From Flagellimonas amphidinii (GTDB lineage Bacteria; Bacteroidota; Bacteroidia; Flavobacteriales; Flavobacteriaceae), in contig NZ_JABFNN010000023.1 in NCBI RefSeq assembly GCF_013090115.1, forward strand, positions 155,453 to 219,452: a stretch of 64,000 nt of DNA, in the 5' to 3' direction. Every line of letters begins with the position of its first letter. Within the stretch, counting starts at the first letter, position 1. The notes below the pieces were generated by a model, which searched no databases, was not told the DNA's origin, and saw only the letters and a list, made by a program, of their open reading frames with translations. A program made the position numbers and the translations under genes. Of this stretch, positions 27,397 to 35,671 are shown piece by piece.

Positions 27397-28473
27397 TCAA
27401 GATTTTTCTGGAAAATATTCCAGAACATAATCTTTGTCTTCTTGAATTAAATCCAGTATTTCATCTAGTGCTTCGTAAATTTTTTCTTTTTCTTGGTCAG
27501 TGATTGTATTAGAAAGAAGAACCTTCGGATTATCAGGTGATTTTAGCACGATAGTTTTGATATTGTCTCTTATAAACTTTAGGGTCATTATTAGTTTGTC
27601 ATTCAATCCCTTAGGAATATTATGGCTTTTATCAAATGCCTGCTTCGTTAATTCTTTAATTAAAAATGATTTAAGAGGCAATTCCTCCTTTGCCTTTAAG
27701 ACCTTAATTAACCCTATGACATTTTTCTTGTGCTCTTCATAATCACCAAACTCCTTCTGTTTATAAGGGTTCATCTTTATCTTTCTTCCACCAGAAGCTA
27801 ATTTAGGGTTCTTAAATAAACTATAATCGTTCTTACCACGAACAAAGTCAGTTCTTAATGCTGGCACAATATCTATGGTTTCTTCATATCCATCAATGTC
27901 AAAGGTTAAGCCGATTGACACTTTCTGTTCTCGAACTTTTACTAAATCGACATCCTTAAATTCGTATTTGAAAAAGTCATGAATTGTATTGAACATTTCC
28001 CGTTCGGAGTAAAAACTTGTCTTTTTGAATTTCACAAGAATATCTAAGTCTGACAACCCACTTAATGCTGTGCCTTGCTCAACAGAACCTTGATAACTAG
28101 CTCTTCCCAATAAATCTGAATTAAACCTTTGGTTTATAGCGTTTCTAACTTTCTTTCCTTTCAATAATACAAGAGAATCTATTTCATCTGGTTGATAAGA
28201 TTTTAAAACAGAACCGAGGTAGCTTATTTCGTCAGCATCATTTAGAATTTCTCTTCTTGTACGGAAAACCGTAGAAAAGAACTTTATCAAACTTAAACTT
28301 GCTATACCAATTATCGCTCCAATGGCACCAGCCACTACCAAGGATTGAAAATCAAAACTCTTATTAGGATTGAGCTGTTTTTCCTTATGCTGCTCCGTAG
28401 TATTTATAATCATACCCAAAATACCACCGATTAGAGCTCCTGTTTCAATCGTCTCTTTATCAGATTTCTTCAT
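27397..28473 (-). CDS. Membrane-anchored CD-NTase-like nucleotidyltransferase
   Basis: A 358-residue OAS/CD-NTase-fold protein. The G-S of the nucleotide loop is at 129-130 ('YQGSVEQGTALSG'), the first two metal Asp are D142 and D144 ('LSDLDILVKF') and the third is D201 ('TIDIVPA'). All three carboxylates are kept. The N-terminus has two Gly-rich hydrophobic segments (about 12-24 and 44-63). The NTase part resembles the first gene of the same operon ('KVSIG', 'IDIVP', a C-terminal 'FIRDNI' and 'YFP'), so they look like paralogues. Last gene of five; overlaps DUF6602 by 14 bases. Role unknown: second synthase, or membrane effector. Confidence 0.8.
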   Translation of the reverse strand: MKKSDKETIETGALIGGILGMIINTTEQHKEKQLNPNKSFDFQSLVVAGAIGAIIGIASLSLIKFFSTVFRTRREILNDADEISYLGSVLKSYQPDEIDSLVLLKGKKVRNAINQRFNSDLLGRASYQGSVEQGTALSGLSDLDILVKFKKTSFYSEREMFNTIHDFFKYEFKDVDLVKVREQKVSIGLTFDIDGYEETIDIVPALRTDFVRGKNDYSLFKNPKLASGGRKIKMNPYKQKEFGDYEEHKKNVIGLIKVLKAKEELPLKSFLIKELTKQAFDKSHNIPKGLNDKLIMTLKFIRDNIKTIVLKSPDNPKVLLSNTITDQEKEKIYEALDEILDLIQEDKDYVLEYFPEKS

Positions 28474-29284
28474 CTAATTTTTCCCCTATTTTATCTAAAT
28501 ACACTTTTAAATCAATAGCAGGCACTGTCCCAATTGCTTGCTGTAAGTAACGGGTTAGCTGCATAAAAAATGTCACTAATGAATTCTCCTGTTGGCTAAA
28601 TCGAACTTCTTTTATACTTCGATTTTCATAAAACTCCACAAACTTGTCATTTCCTAAATCTTTGATTTCTTCGTTAGGTTCATAGTCAACAACGAAAGAA
28701 CCATAATCCGCTATACACCCCAAGTCGATGCTTTTTAAGCCAGATTGTTTACTTAAATGATTAATAATGGTGTCATTATTTGAATGAGTAAAAGAGTTTG
28801 TACTTGTTAATATTCCTCCAATTATTTTAGTCAATGGTCTTGGTGCAAACTTCCTTCCAGAGTTAATCATACTAGTACTAGTTCTTTTTAACTTTCTTAC
28901 ACTTTCGATTTTTTCCGCAGCGTATTCAATGTAAGTTTTCTCACCAACGTTTCCTTGAATATCTGGCTTTACCTCAAAGATTGCATAAACACCTTCAGCT
29001 GGTATATAATGAAATCCATTTTGTGAAAAAATAAAAGGCGTATACCAATTGTCATAAATAACAATATCCATTTGATGACTTGTATGTCCGTCAGAGTCTA
29101 TAATTATAGCTTTATCTACGCTGTACCTATTCGGCAAGTATTTTTGTAACCACTCTATCCAAGCATTTTCCAATGCATCCCCTTTTGAACCTGGATGTAA
29201 AATGAAGTCTCTATTGGTATTCAGCTGGGTAGCCATTTGATTCTGAAGGCCTGAAAACAGTGCCTTTAGGTCCATCTTATTCAT
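28460..29284 (-). CDS. DUF6602 protein, PD-(D/E)XK nuclease-like
   Basis: A 274-residue soluble protein. The N-terminal half has the pattern of a PD-(D/E)XK nuclease core: E39 in 'KGDALENAWI', D73 in 'QMDIVIYD' and E104-x-K106 in 'AIFEVKP'. This matches DUF6602, seen in defence contexts. In the CBASS-like operon it is the best soluble candidate for a nucleotide-activated effector nuclease. It overlaps cap3 by 8 bases and the membrane NTase by 14 bases. Activity is inferred from motifs only. Confidence 0.72.
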   Translation of the reverse strand: MNKMDLKALFSGLQNQMATQLNTNRDFILHPGSKGDALENAWIEWLQKYLPNRYSVDKAIIIDSDGHTSHQMDIVIYDNWYTPFIFSQNGFHYIPAEGVYAIFEVKPDIQGNVGEKTYIEYAAEKIESVRKLKRTSTSMINSGRKFAPRPLTKIIGGILTSTNSFTHSNNDTIINHLSKQSGLKSIDLGCIADYGSFVVDYEPNEEIKDLGNDKFVEFYENRSIKEVRFSQQENSLVTFFMQLTRYLQQAIGTVPAIDLKVYLDKIGEKLDEEI

Positions 29285-29744
29285 ATTTTAAAAGTTTTTT
29301 ATTATCATATACATACAGTGTTAAGTCATTCACTTTTAAACTATTAACACTTAAGATTAGTAGCACGGGATTTTTGATATTAACAGTTTTGCAATCAGCA
29401 ATCTCTATCATTGAATTCAAATCTGTATTGCTATAATGAGTTGAACCATCTGGATGTGTATGCCATTCTCCAACATAATATTGACTTGGAGTTGATTTGT
29501 ATATTTTTTTCAGATGTTCTACCAAACCTGTAATGCTCCTTTCAAAACTATGACGTTCACCTTTATATTTTTTGGGCAGGATTGTATCTCTGATATTTAA
29601 TGTCTTAAAATCTTCAGTGTACTCTCCAATTAAAATTCCACCGAACTCTTTTGGATAAGATTTAGTTCCATAAACTCCTATTTCCTCAAGGAGATGGTCA
29701 GGAAATACCACTTTTACACTTTTATGCTCGTTAAAAAATATCAA
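29277..29744 (-). CDS. cap3: Cap3-like JAMM (JAB/MPN) isopeptidase
   Basis: A 155-residue MPN-domain metalloprotease. The JAMM signature is complete: E41 in 'GILIGEYTED', then H95-x-H97-x7-S105-x2-D108 in 'EWHTHPDGSTHYSNTD'. Known Cap3 enzymes remove the conjugate that Cap2 places on the CD-NTase C-terminus, and so limit CBASS. It overlaps cap2 by 4 bases (ATGA type). Confidence 0.9.
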   Translation of the reverse strand: MIFFNEHKSVKVVFPDHLLEEIGVYGTKSYPKEFGGILIGEYTEDFKTLNIRDTILPKKYKGERHSFERSITGLVEHLKKIYKSTPSQYYVGEWHTHPDGSTHYSNTDLNSMIEIADCKTVNIKNPVLLILSVNSLKVNDLTLYVYDNKKLLKYE

Positions 29745-31408
29745 TATTGCTTTAATTTTAATTGGTAGCCGTTTTCAATATCACTAGATATAACAAAGTT
29801 GTTCTTATTGGCTTTTTTTTGAAAAATCAAGTTTATCTGTTTTAAGGCGTATTGAACAAGAGAGTTAATGTCGTTATATGAAGCTTTAAATGTGGGACTC
29901 CAACAGCCTGTGGGATTATACAAGTCTTCAACATCATTGTCCAGTACTTTAGAAAATTGATTTGTTACAAAGTTGTATATGTTGGGATAAAATGCACATA
30001 CCAAATCCTTGGAATGGTTTGTCACCGAAATATTTATCATTTCATTATTTAAAGACAAGGAATTTAGAATGTACATTAAGTCGTTATCAGTAGAACAATC
30101 AAAAATAATATCGTAGGAATTCAGGAAATCTCCTAGTTCTTTTTTTGCTTTTGGTTCATCAAATAATGACTTAGAGACAACTTCAAAATAAGTTTGATTA
30201 ACATGATTTATATGAACAAATGGTGAAACATGATAAAGATGATTACTTAGCTCTTCAACTTTATCTGCTACTCCTGGTAAGAACTCATATTCTGAACGGC
30301 ATATATTTTCAGGTTCTTTTCTATCATAGTCGGTTAAATCAATTTTCTTACACCCACATCTTACCAACGTTTTGGCTACAATACTCCCAATTGCTCCCAA
30401 TCCAATTATTAAAATCTTCTTATCGGTTATTGAATTGACGAATTTGCCTCTTCCAAAGAAATATTTATAAGATGCATTTCTTGTAAGCCCCCATTTTATT
30501 TCTTGTTCTATTAAACGACTATACCACTTTTGATTTTCCTTGATGCCTGTTATGGGGAAGTTGCCGATTTCAATCATCGCTGTTTGCCAATGAATTTCGG
30601 TATCTGAAATTTTATACCCCACGTAAAGTGGGATATATTGTCCTTTTCTCTTCTGTTTAATATATTCTTTCTCACAATTATGAAGAAATTTTAAAAACTC
30701 CTCGCTTAATATTTCTGAAAATTCTATCCAGTTTGTGAGTATAAATCTTTTATGTTTTGCTGGTGCCTCTTCCAAGAAGACGAAAATTCCATGATTGTAA
30801 TTTTCACTTTTCTTATAGGCATCATTCCATTTGCAGAGGGCAAGATTGTCCCCATAGGCATTTACAAAACCTTGGGTTAGGTAATTATTTATTTTTGTTT
30901 CTCGGTACTTCCCTGTAGATAGGAATGTTAAGTTTACAAAGCCATAGTCCTCTTTTGAAAATTTGTAGTCAACTTCAGTAAATGAAAATGCATAAGTCTC
31001 ATTGTTAACAGTAGATTCTGGAACTATCAGATGTTCGTAATGGTTGTCATTATCTTTATTGAGATAATATTTTACAATCCAATTTTTAAGAGATTCAAAA
31101 TCTATAAGCAATTTTTTTTCAATATTGGGGCAGCTTGATGTATGAATACAAATCACTCCATTCTCCATAACATGATTATACTCCAATAAATCCGTATTGA
31201 AGAACTTTATGGTTTCGGACTCGTGACTTTTAAAAGGGTATTGTGGGTAAATAACAACATTGAACTCAAGAGGGGATTCTAAAGCATCAAGATTTATAGA
31301 TACAACGCCTTCAATGTTGGTATCGTTTTCTGAAAAAGCTCTTATAACTGATACATACGGAATTGTCTCAACCGTCTTTTCAACTCTCTTAATTCTACTT
31401 TGCTTCAT
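29741..31408 (-). CDS. cap2: Cap2-like E2-E1 fusion
   Basis: A 555-residue protein with an E2-like N-terminal domain and a ThiF/E1-like C-terminal domain. The candidate E2 Cys is C87 in 'NGVICIHTS'. The E1 ATP loop is 'ILIIGLGAIGSIVAK' (about 333-347), followed by 'DYDRKEPENICRSEY'; the candidate E1 Cys is C502 in 'TGCWSPTF'. Known Cap2 proteins link the CD-NTase C-terminus to targets and so prime it. The start ATG shares one base with the stop of the preceding NTase gene. Confidence 0.92.
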   Translation of the reverse strand: MKQSRIKRVEKTVETIPYVSVIRAFSENDTNIEGVVSINLDALESPLEFNVVIYPQYPFKSHESETIKFFNTDLLEYNHVMENGVICIHTSSCPNIEKKLLIDFESLKNWIVKYYLNKDNDNHYEHLIVPESTVNNETYAFSFTEVDYKFSKEDYGFVNLTFLSTGKYRETKINNYLTQGFVNAYGDNLALCKWNDAYKKSENYNHGIFVFLEEAPAKHKRFILTNWIEFSEILSEEFLKFLHNCEKEYIKQKRKGQYIPLYVGYKISDTEIHWQTAMIEIGNFPITGIKENQKWYSRLIEQEIKWGLTRNASYKYFFGRGKFVNSITDKKILIIGLGAIGSIVAKTLVRCGCKKIDLTDYDRKEPENICRSEYEFLPGVADKVEELSNHLYHVSPFVHINHVNQTYFEVVSKSLFDEPKAKKELGDFLNSYDIIFDCSTDNDLMYILNSLSLNNEMINISVTNHSKDLVCAFYPNIYNFVTNQFSKVLDNDVEDLYNPTGCWSPTFKASYNDINSLVQYALKQINLIFQKKANKNNFVISSDIENGYQLKLKQY

Positions 31409-32364
31409 TAACCAAATCGCTGATTTTGAGTTGGAATCGAAAAGGTACTGGCTCCCTCTTTTACACCATAACCGCTTTTACTTTCATCATCATCCTCTTC
31501 AAAAGCTTCATTGGTCGGGAAATATATTTTTAAGTTATCTTCATTCTCTTCAATTCTATCGAGCATATTGTTCATCTTGTTTGATAAATTTTCTTTTTGC
31601 CAAGACTCCAGAGTATCAGCAACATCATTACCACTGTTTCCTGGGTCTTTAAGAGAAAAATCGTCTTTGGTTATATTATCCCTGATGTATTCCATTACTG
31701 CTTCTAATTTTTCCCACAAATTTCCACTGATATTCGCTTTATCAAAAGCCTTAATAGTAATAAGCTCAAACAGAAAAGATTTGTAATCTTCATTATTTGA
31801 TGACTTCCATATTTTTAAGAGTCGGATTATTTTCCTTTCATTCTCTTTGTTCTTAATATGGTCTATTTGCGCCTTGATATTGGTTTGTATGTAACTTTTT
31901 TCAGAAATAAGACCATATTTGGAATTAACATACAAGTTCAGCTTATAATCTTCATCATATTGGTCTTTGTTTAATTCTCGACCTGGTACAATATCTATAC
32001 TAATAACATCACCATCATCATCTGCAAAAAACTCAATCCCAATAGAAACTTTTTGCTTTCTAACAGTAGCTTCATCAGAATATTTGTCATACAGAAAATC
32101 GAAAATATCCTCAAACATATCTTCAAGGGTAGAAAAAGAATCCTTTTTAAAAGGGATAACCACATCCAAATCGAACTTTGTATTAATAGCCGTATGCTTA
32201 GCATAAGACCCAGAGTTTAACGGATTATATATGTCAGTTCCATACTTTTCTTCAATCGCTTCCTTTATTTCTTGTCTTTTTTCTCTATACTTATCCAATA
32301 GGGATGAAATATGAGACATCTTGTGAGTGTCTAACACTTCACTCAAATAGTTACTTTTATCCAT
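31408..32364 (-). CDS. CD-NTase of a type II CBASS-like operon
   Basis: A 318-residue cyclic oligonucleotide synthase-like protein. The G52-S53 loop ('NSGSYAKHTAI'), D65 and D67 ('KFDLDVVIPF') and D124 ('SIDIVPG') form the active site. The C-terminus has an acidic, flexible stretch, then 'GASTFSIPTQNQRFG' ending in Gly, which suits Cap2-dependent conjugation. First gene of a tightly overlapping five-gene operon, divergent from the sigma trio. The product nucleotide cannot be read from sequence. Confidence 0.92.
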   Translation of the reverse strand: MDKSNYLSEVLDTHKMSHISSLLDKYREKRQEIKEAIEEKYGTDIYNPLNSGSYAKHTAINTKFDLDVVIPFKKDSFSTLEDMFEDIFDFLYDKYSDEATVRKQKVSIGIEFFADDDGDVISIDIVPGRELNKDQYDEDYKLNLYVNSKYGLISEKSYIQTNIKAQIDHIKNKENERKIIRLLKIWKSSNNEDYKSFLFELITIKAFDKANISGNLWEKLEAVMEYIRDNITKDDFSLKDPGNSGNDVADTLESWQKENLSNKMNNMLDRIEENEDNLKIYFPTNEAFEEDDDESKSGYGVKEGASTFSIPTQNQRFG

Positions 32365-32671
32365 ACTCTAATTTTTAACATTTTATTTGCAATTATTACA
32401 CCAATCAGTTTTAAATATTTATTGTGCCAAATTGGCTGATTTGTAAATTTCATTACAGCAGCCGATTAAAAGCTGAATTTTAAGGTTAGAAAATCTCCAT
32501 TCAGAGCTGTGGAGTTCCGCTCATACATTCCTACAATTTTTAAAGGTTTTTCTAACAGCATATTTTTATATTGTGCTTCTAAACTTTTATGCTTGTCTTT
32601 TTTATTTTTTTGCCACTAGATGGAAAATTTTTTAGTTGTACAAGCATAACCTTAATAGAATACCACAGTTT
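32365..32671. promoter_or_regulatory. Divergent regulatory region between CBASS and sigma trio
   Basis: About 300 bases of AT-rich DNA between two divergent operons. No clean TTTG-N19-TAnnTTTG match is seen in either direction, which would fit use of a special sigma factor. A loose inverted repeat, CCAATCAG (32401-32408) and CTGATTTG (32436-32443), is present. The last 36 bases could be coding if TTG 32636 is used. Confidence 0.45.
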
Positions 32672-33265
32672 ATGGAGGAATCTAGTCAAGAGGTTGCGGC
32701 ACTACTTAAAGAATACAGCAATGAACAATTAAATGAACTCATTCTAAGAATGAGAGCTTTCGCTAAGAAAAAACTTGGGGATTATGATGATAACCACAAT
32801 GGCCAACAAAAATTGGATTTTGTTTTCACAGTATTCCAAAAGGCACTTACCAATATTCGTAAATGGGATAAAAGTGAATGTGACTTCGAAAATTTCCTTT
32901 TTGGTGTTTTAAAAAGCGAAATAAGTTCTTTTCACGAAAAAGTTAAAAGACGTAAACCTCCAGAGGAGGAAAACGAGAATGAGGAATCTTATATTCTCGA
33001 TATACCAATTTATATAGAGGAAGTTGGACATACTGACCCTTCCTTCGACGAAATGGATAACAAAAAAATAAAAAATGAATATGTTAAGTTACTTGAAGAC
33101 TCAGGAGCATCAGATTTGGAGATGTTGATATTTGAATGCTGGTGTGATGGCATCTATAAGCCAAAAGAAATTTCGGATTTTCTGGAAGTAGATGTCACAG
33201 AGCTTTACAATGCAGTTAAAAGGCTTGAAAGAAGAAAAAGTAAACTAAACATTCAATTAAAATGA
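32672..33265 (+). CDS. Sigma-70-like (ECF-type) transcription factor
   Basis: About 197 residues. The N-terminal part has a region-2-like helix bundle ('DFVFTVFQKALTNIRKWD', 'CDFENFLFGVLKSEISSF'), then an acidic linker, then a C-terminal HTH like sigma region 4 ('YKPKEISDFLEVDVTELYNA'). It most likely recruits RNA polymerase to a special promoter, perhaps that of the divergent CBASS operon; this is inference. ATG 32672 is chosen; an in-frame TTG at 32636 would add 12 residues. Overlaps the next gene by 4 bases. Confidence 0.72.
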   Translation: MEESSQEVAALLKEYSNEQLNELILRMRAFAKKKLGDYDDNHNGQQKLDFVFTVFQKALTNIRKWDKSECDFENFLFGVLKSEISSFHEKVKRRKPPEEENENEESYILDIPIYIEEVGHTDPSFDEMDNKKIKNEYVKLLEDSGASDLEMLIFECWCDGIYKPKEISDFLEVDVTELYNAVKRLERRKSKLNIQLK

Positions 33266-33663
33266 GCAACTTAAAAGATAAAATAGAAAAGGGACTTACA
33301 GAGTTTTATTTGAATTCTGATATTGAATTGATTAAAAATTCATTACAGGAGGAAGGTGTGAATGTATCTGAAGAGAGTACAGAAATTGACAGATTCTTGA
33401 AAAAGTTGAGATTCACCCAAACAGCTCAGTTAGTACAAGAAAGTAATCTATTACTAATTGAGAAAATTGTTGAGAAATTTCAAGCTGCCATTAATAAAAA
33501 TATAGATAAGCCTATTGCGACATTGATGAACTTAGTAGAGTCAAAGAAAATGTCAGTACAGTTCAGAAACTTAGATAAGTTGACTGCAGATGAAATAAAA
33601 GAAATTATCAAAGGGAAAAATTTAGTTGACTTGATGGATGAATTAGATAATGAAGAATTATAA
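33262..33663 (+). CDS. Unknown small protein between sigma factor and peptidase
   Basis: A 133-residue soluble, helical, charged protein with no recognised domain. It is coupled on both sides: a 4-base overlap with the sigma-like gene and 14 bases with the peptidase gene. The position suggests an inhibitor (anti-sigma) that the peptidase could cut, but no sequence motif proves this. Confidence 0.8.
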   Translation: MSNLKDKIEKGLTEFYLNSDIELIKNSLQEEGVNVSEESTEIDRFLKKLRFTQTAQLVQESNLLLIEKIVEKFQAAINKNIDKPIATLMNLVESKKMSVQFRNLDKLTADEIKEIIKGKNLVDLMDELDNEEL

Positions 33664-34459
33664 ATATAATAAAGGTTCTGCTGCTGCTAAAAACATATTA
33701 GAGCAAAATGGCTTTGATAGCTTACTGGACTTTCCGTTAGAATTATTTGCCAGTGGTCTTGGGGCTACGGTAATCGAAAAACCATTATTGAATTCAGATG
33801 GAAGAATAATCTTCGGTAAAAAGCATACAATAATTGAAATCAATGAGAATATTGAATTTGAACAAAAAAAGCGTTTTACCCTTGCTCACGAAATTGGGCA
33901 TTTCATACTTCATAAAGGCATTGATGTTCATAATGATAATGAGGCTACTACATCGTGGTTCAATAATAAGGAAAAACAAGCAAAACATGGACGTGTGGAG
34001 TATGAAGCAAATCAGTTTGCTTCTGAATTACTAATGCCAAGTACTTTATTTTATGAAAAACAAAAGGGGAAAAAATTCTCTCCTCAATTACTTAGAGATT
34101 TGGCTTCCTTTTTCAAAACCAGCATAACTTCGATTGCTTTCAAATATTTTGACTTAGGTGACCATCCTATTTGCCTTTTTCATTCGCATAATAAAACGGT
34201 AAGTTATTGGAAATGGCCTGAGGGCTATCCGCATTTTATTATCGATAGAACAAAACTTGAACCACCTGAAGATTCTGTTGCTACGGAATTTTTTGAGAAA
34301 GGAAAGATTTACTCCAAAGCTCAATCAAAACAGAAGATATGGAAGTCTACATGGTTTGATTTGAAAAATTGGGAAGACGACAACAATTTTAATTTCTTTG
34401 AGTATTGTATTATTTCAAGTTCACATAACTCAGTATTGAGTGTTGTTTGGGAGGAGTAA
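33650..34459 (+). CDS. ImmA/IrrE-type zinc metallopeptidase
   Basis: A 269-residue protein with HEIGH at 80-84 ('FTLAHEIGHFILHK') and a downstream Glu in 'RVEYEANQFASELLMP', the ImmA/IrrE zinc site. The C-terminal 120 residues are a likely sensor region of unknown fold. ImmA/IrrE peptidases cut repressors or anti-factors on DNA damage or other signals, and CBASS-linked CapP belongs to this group. Here the partner is not an HTH repressor but the sigma-like pair. Last gene of the trio; it converges on the ATPase gene. Confidence 0.88.
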   Translation: MKNYKYNKGSAAAKNILEQNGFDSLLDFPLELFASGLGATVIEKPLLNSDGRIIFGKKHTIIEINENIEFEQKKRFTLAHEIGHFILHKGIDVHNDNEATTSWFNNKEKQAKHGRVEYEANQFASELLMPSTLFYEKQKGKKFSPQLLRDLASFFKTSITSIAFKYFDLGDHPICLFHSHNKTVSYWKWPEGYPHFIIDRTKLEPPEDSVATEFFEKGKIYSKAQSKQKIWKSTWFDLKNWEDDNNFNFFEYCIISSSHNSVLSVVWEE

Positions 34460-34463
34460 AGCC

Positions 34464-35138
34464 TCACTTCCTCTTATCCCTACTTCCCCTATCAAAAGCC
34501 ACCAAATTAAAAAGCTGTCGCATACGGCTACGAACACGAATGCCGTAAAGCTCTTCTAATTCAGCAGCATTTAGATTGGTAGTAGCATGGGTTTTTACCC
34601 TTCGACTGCGCTCAGGGTGACAAAAAAGTTCATGGCGAGATAGTAGGATTTCACCCATCACATTACAGTCTTTACCGTAGTGCCTTCCCATAGGTTCAAC
34701 TCCCAAATCATCAAAACAGAAAAATTGGGAATTACCATAATCTTCAATGGTCTTGTAACCGATATGGTTAAAACCAAAAACGATATTTCGAGTGGGTACA
34801 ACTTCGTAAGGCTTTCGGTGTGGTACGAGATGCTTTAATAATCGTATCAAAGAAGTTTTTCCGCAGCCTACAGGACCAGAAAGTAAAATTCCTTTATCGA
34901 TATCAATTCCAAACTCTTCACAAGCAATTCTATCCTGGATGAAGTACAGGCATAGTTTGTAGAGGATGTCTCGGTCTTCCTTGTAGATTTTAAATTGCTG
35001 ACCAAAAAGCAACTTGCCTTTAGCATCAAGGTAGACCAACATTTTATCGAAATCATATAAAATTTGATTGCCTCGCATTGTACCTAATGAGTATTGTATA
35101 GCTCCTTCAACAATGATATGTGGCTTTGGATTGCTCAT
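34464..35138 (-). CDS. DnaC/IstB-like ATPase of the element
   Basis: A 224-residue AAA-type ATPase. Walker A GPVGCGKT is at 88-95, Walker B 'FFCFDDLG' at about 140-147 and sensor-like 'ATTNLNAAELEELYG' near 187-201. Residues 174-182 (CHPERSRRV) are encoded by a REP-like sequence inserted in frame between the helix 'GEILLSRHELF' and 'KTHATTN'. It probably loads a helicase during element replication. Overlaps the upstream gene by 4 bases. Confidence 0.85.
   Translation of the reverse strand: MSNPKPHIIVEGAIQYSLGTMRGNQILYDFDKMLVYLDAKGKLLFGQQFKIYKEDRDILYKLCLYFIQDRIACEEFGIDIDKGILLSGPVGCGKTSLIRLLKHLVPHRKPYEVVPTRNIVFGFNHIGYKTIEDYGNSQFFCFDDLGVEPMGRHYGKDCNVMGEILLSRHELFCHPERSRRVKTHATTNLNAAELEELYGIRVRSRMRQLFNLVAFDRGSRDKRK
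34597..34622. repeat. REP-like palindrome inside the ATPase gene
   Basis: On the minus strand it reads GTCACCCTGAGCG then CAGTCGAAGGGT, with ACCCT and AGGGT as outer arms. This sequence type is widely repeated in bacterial genomes and translates to the familiar 'HPERSRR' when it falls in genes. Here it keeps the frame of the host gene. Confidence 0.8.
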
Positions 35139-35665
35139 AAAGGCTCATTGTAGTTTTTATCTTTACTTGTCTTCAAGTTGTCCTGATATGGGACACTTGC
35201 CAAATGGTTTTCTTTATATTCAGAATCTGAATTTTCTAAAAATTGCCGTTTGTTTAAGTTTTCACTGTTTTCTATAGTTTGTATATGTTTGTTTATAGGT
35301 ACCAGTGCTTGTCCACTGCTTGTCCCGTTTTTGGTACGGCTTGGGTACAGCACTTGTCCACTGCTTGTCCCAAAATCGAACATCTTGATGCGGCTTCCCT
35401 TAAATGGATTGTGGGATGGGGTATAGAGCAAATAATTCCAATGGCTCAATTCCTTAATACATCTGTGATAGGTAGATTTGGAACCAATCTTTGAAAAGCC
35501 CATGACTTCTTCTCGGTTGATGTAGAATTCATCTTTAAAAAAGTTGTTGTTCCAAATTTGGAACAAAGCCACATACAAACTAATATGGGTTGGATTTAAT
35601 CTACTATCCTTGGAAAATTGCTCAAACACCCCATTGAGGTGCTTGATGTAATTGATGGTTTCCAA
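35135..35665 (-). CDS. Element protein of unknown function, replication-associated
   Basis: A 176-residue protein. The N-terminal 100 residues look like a winged-helix initiator ('LNPTHISLYVALFQIWNNNF', 'YINREEVMGFSKIGSKSTYH', 'CIKELSHWNYLLYTP'). The tail is low-complexity, with GTSSGQVL and GTSSGQAL repeated. It lies between the HTH protein and the DnaC-like ATPase, a usual order in Bacteroidetes elements. The start is TTG 35665, as a stop lies just upstream and no ATG precedes the conserved region. Confidence 0.75.
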   Translation of the reverse strand: METINYIKHLNGVFEQFSKDSRLNPTHISLYVALFQIWNNNFFKDEFYINREEVMGFSKIGSKSTYHRCIKELSHWNYLLYTPSHNPFKGSRIKMFDFGTSSGQVLYPSRTKNGTSSGQALVPINKHIQTIENSENLNKRQFLENSDSEYKENHLASVPYQDNLKTSKDKNYNEPL

Positions 35666-35671
35666 ACAGCC

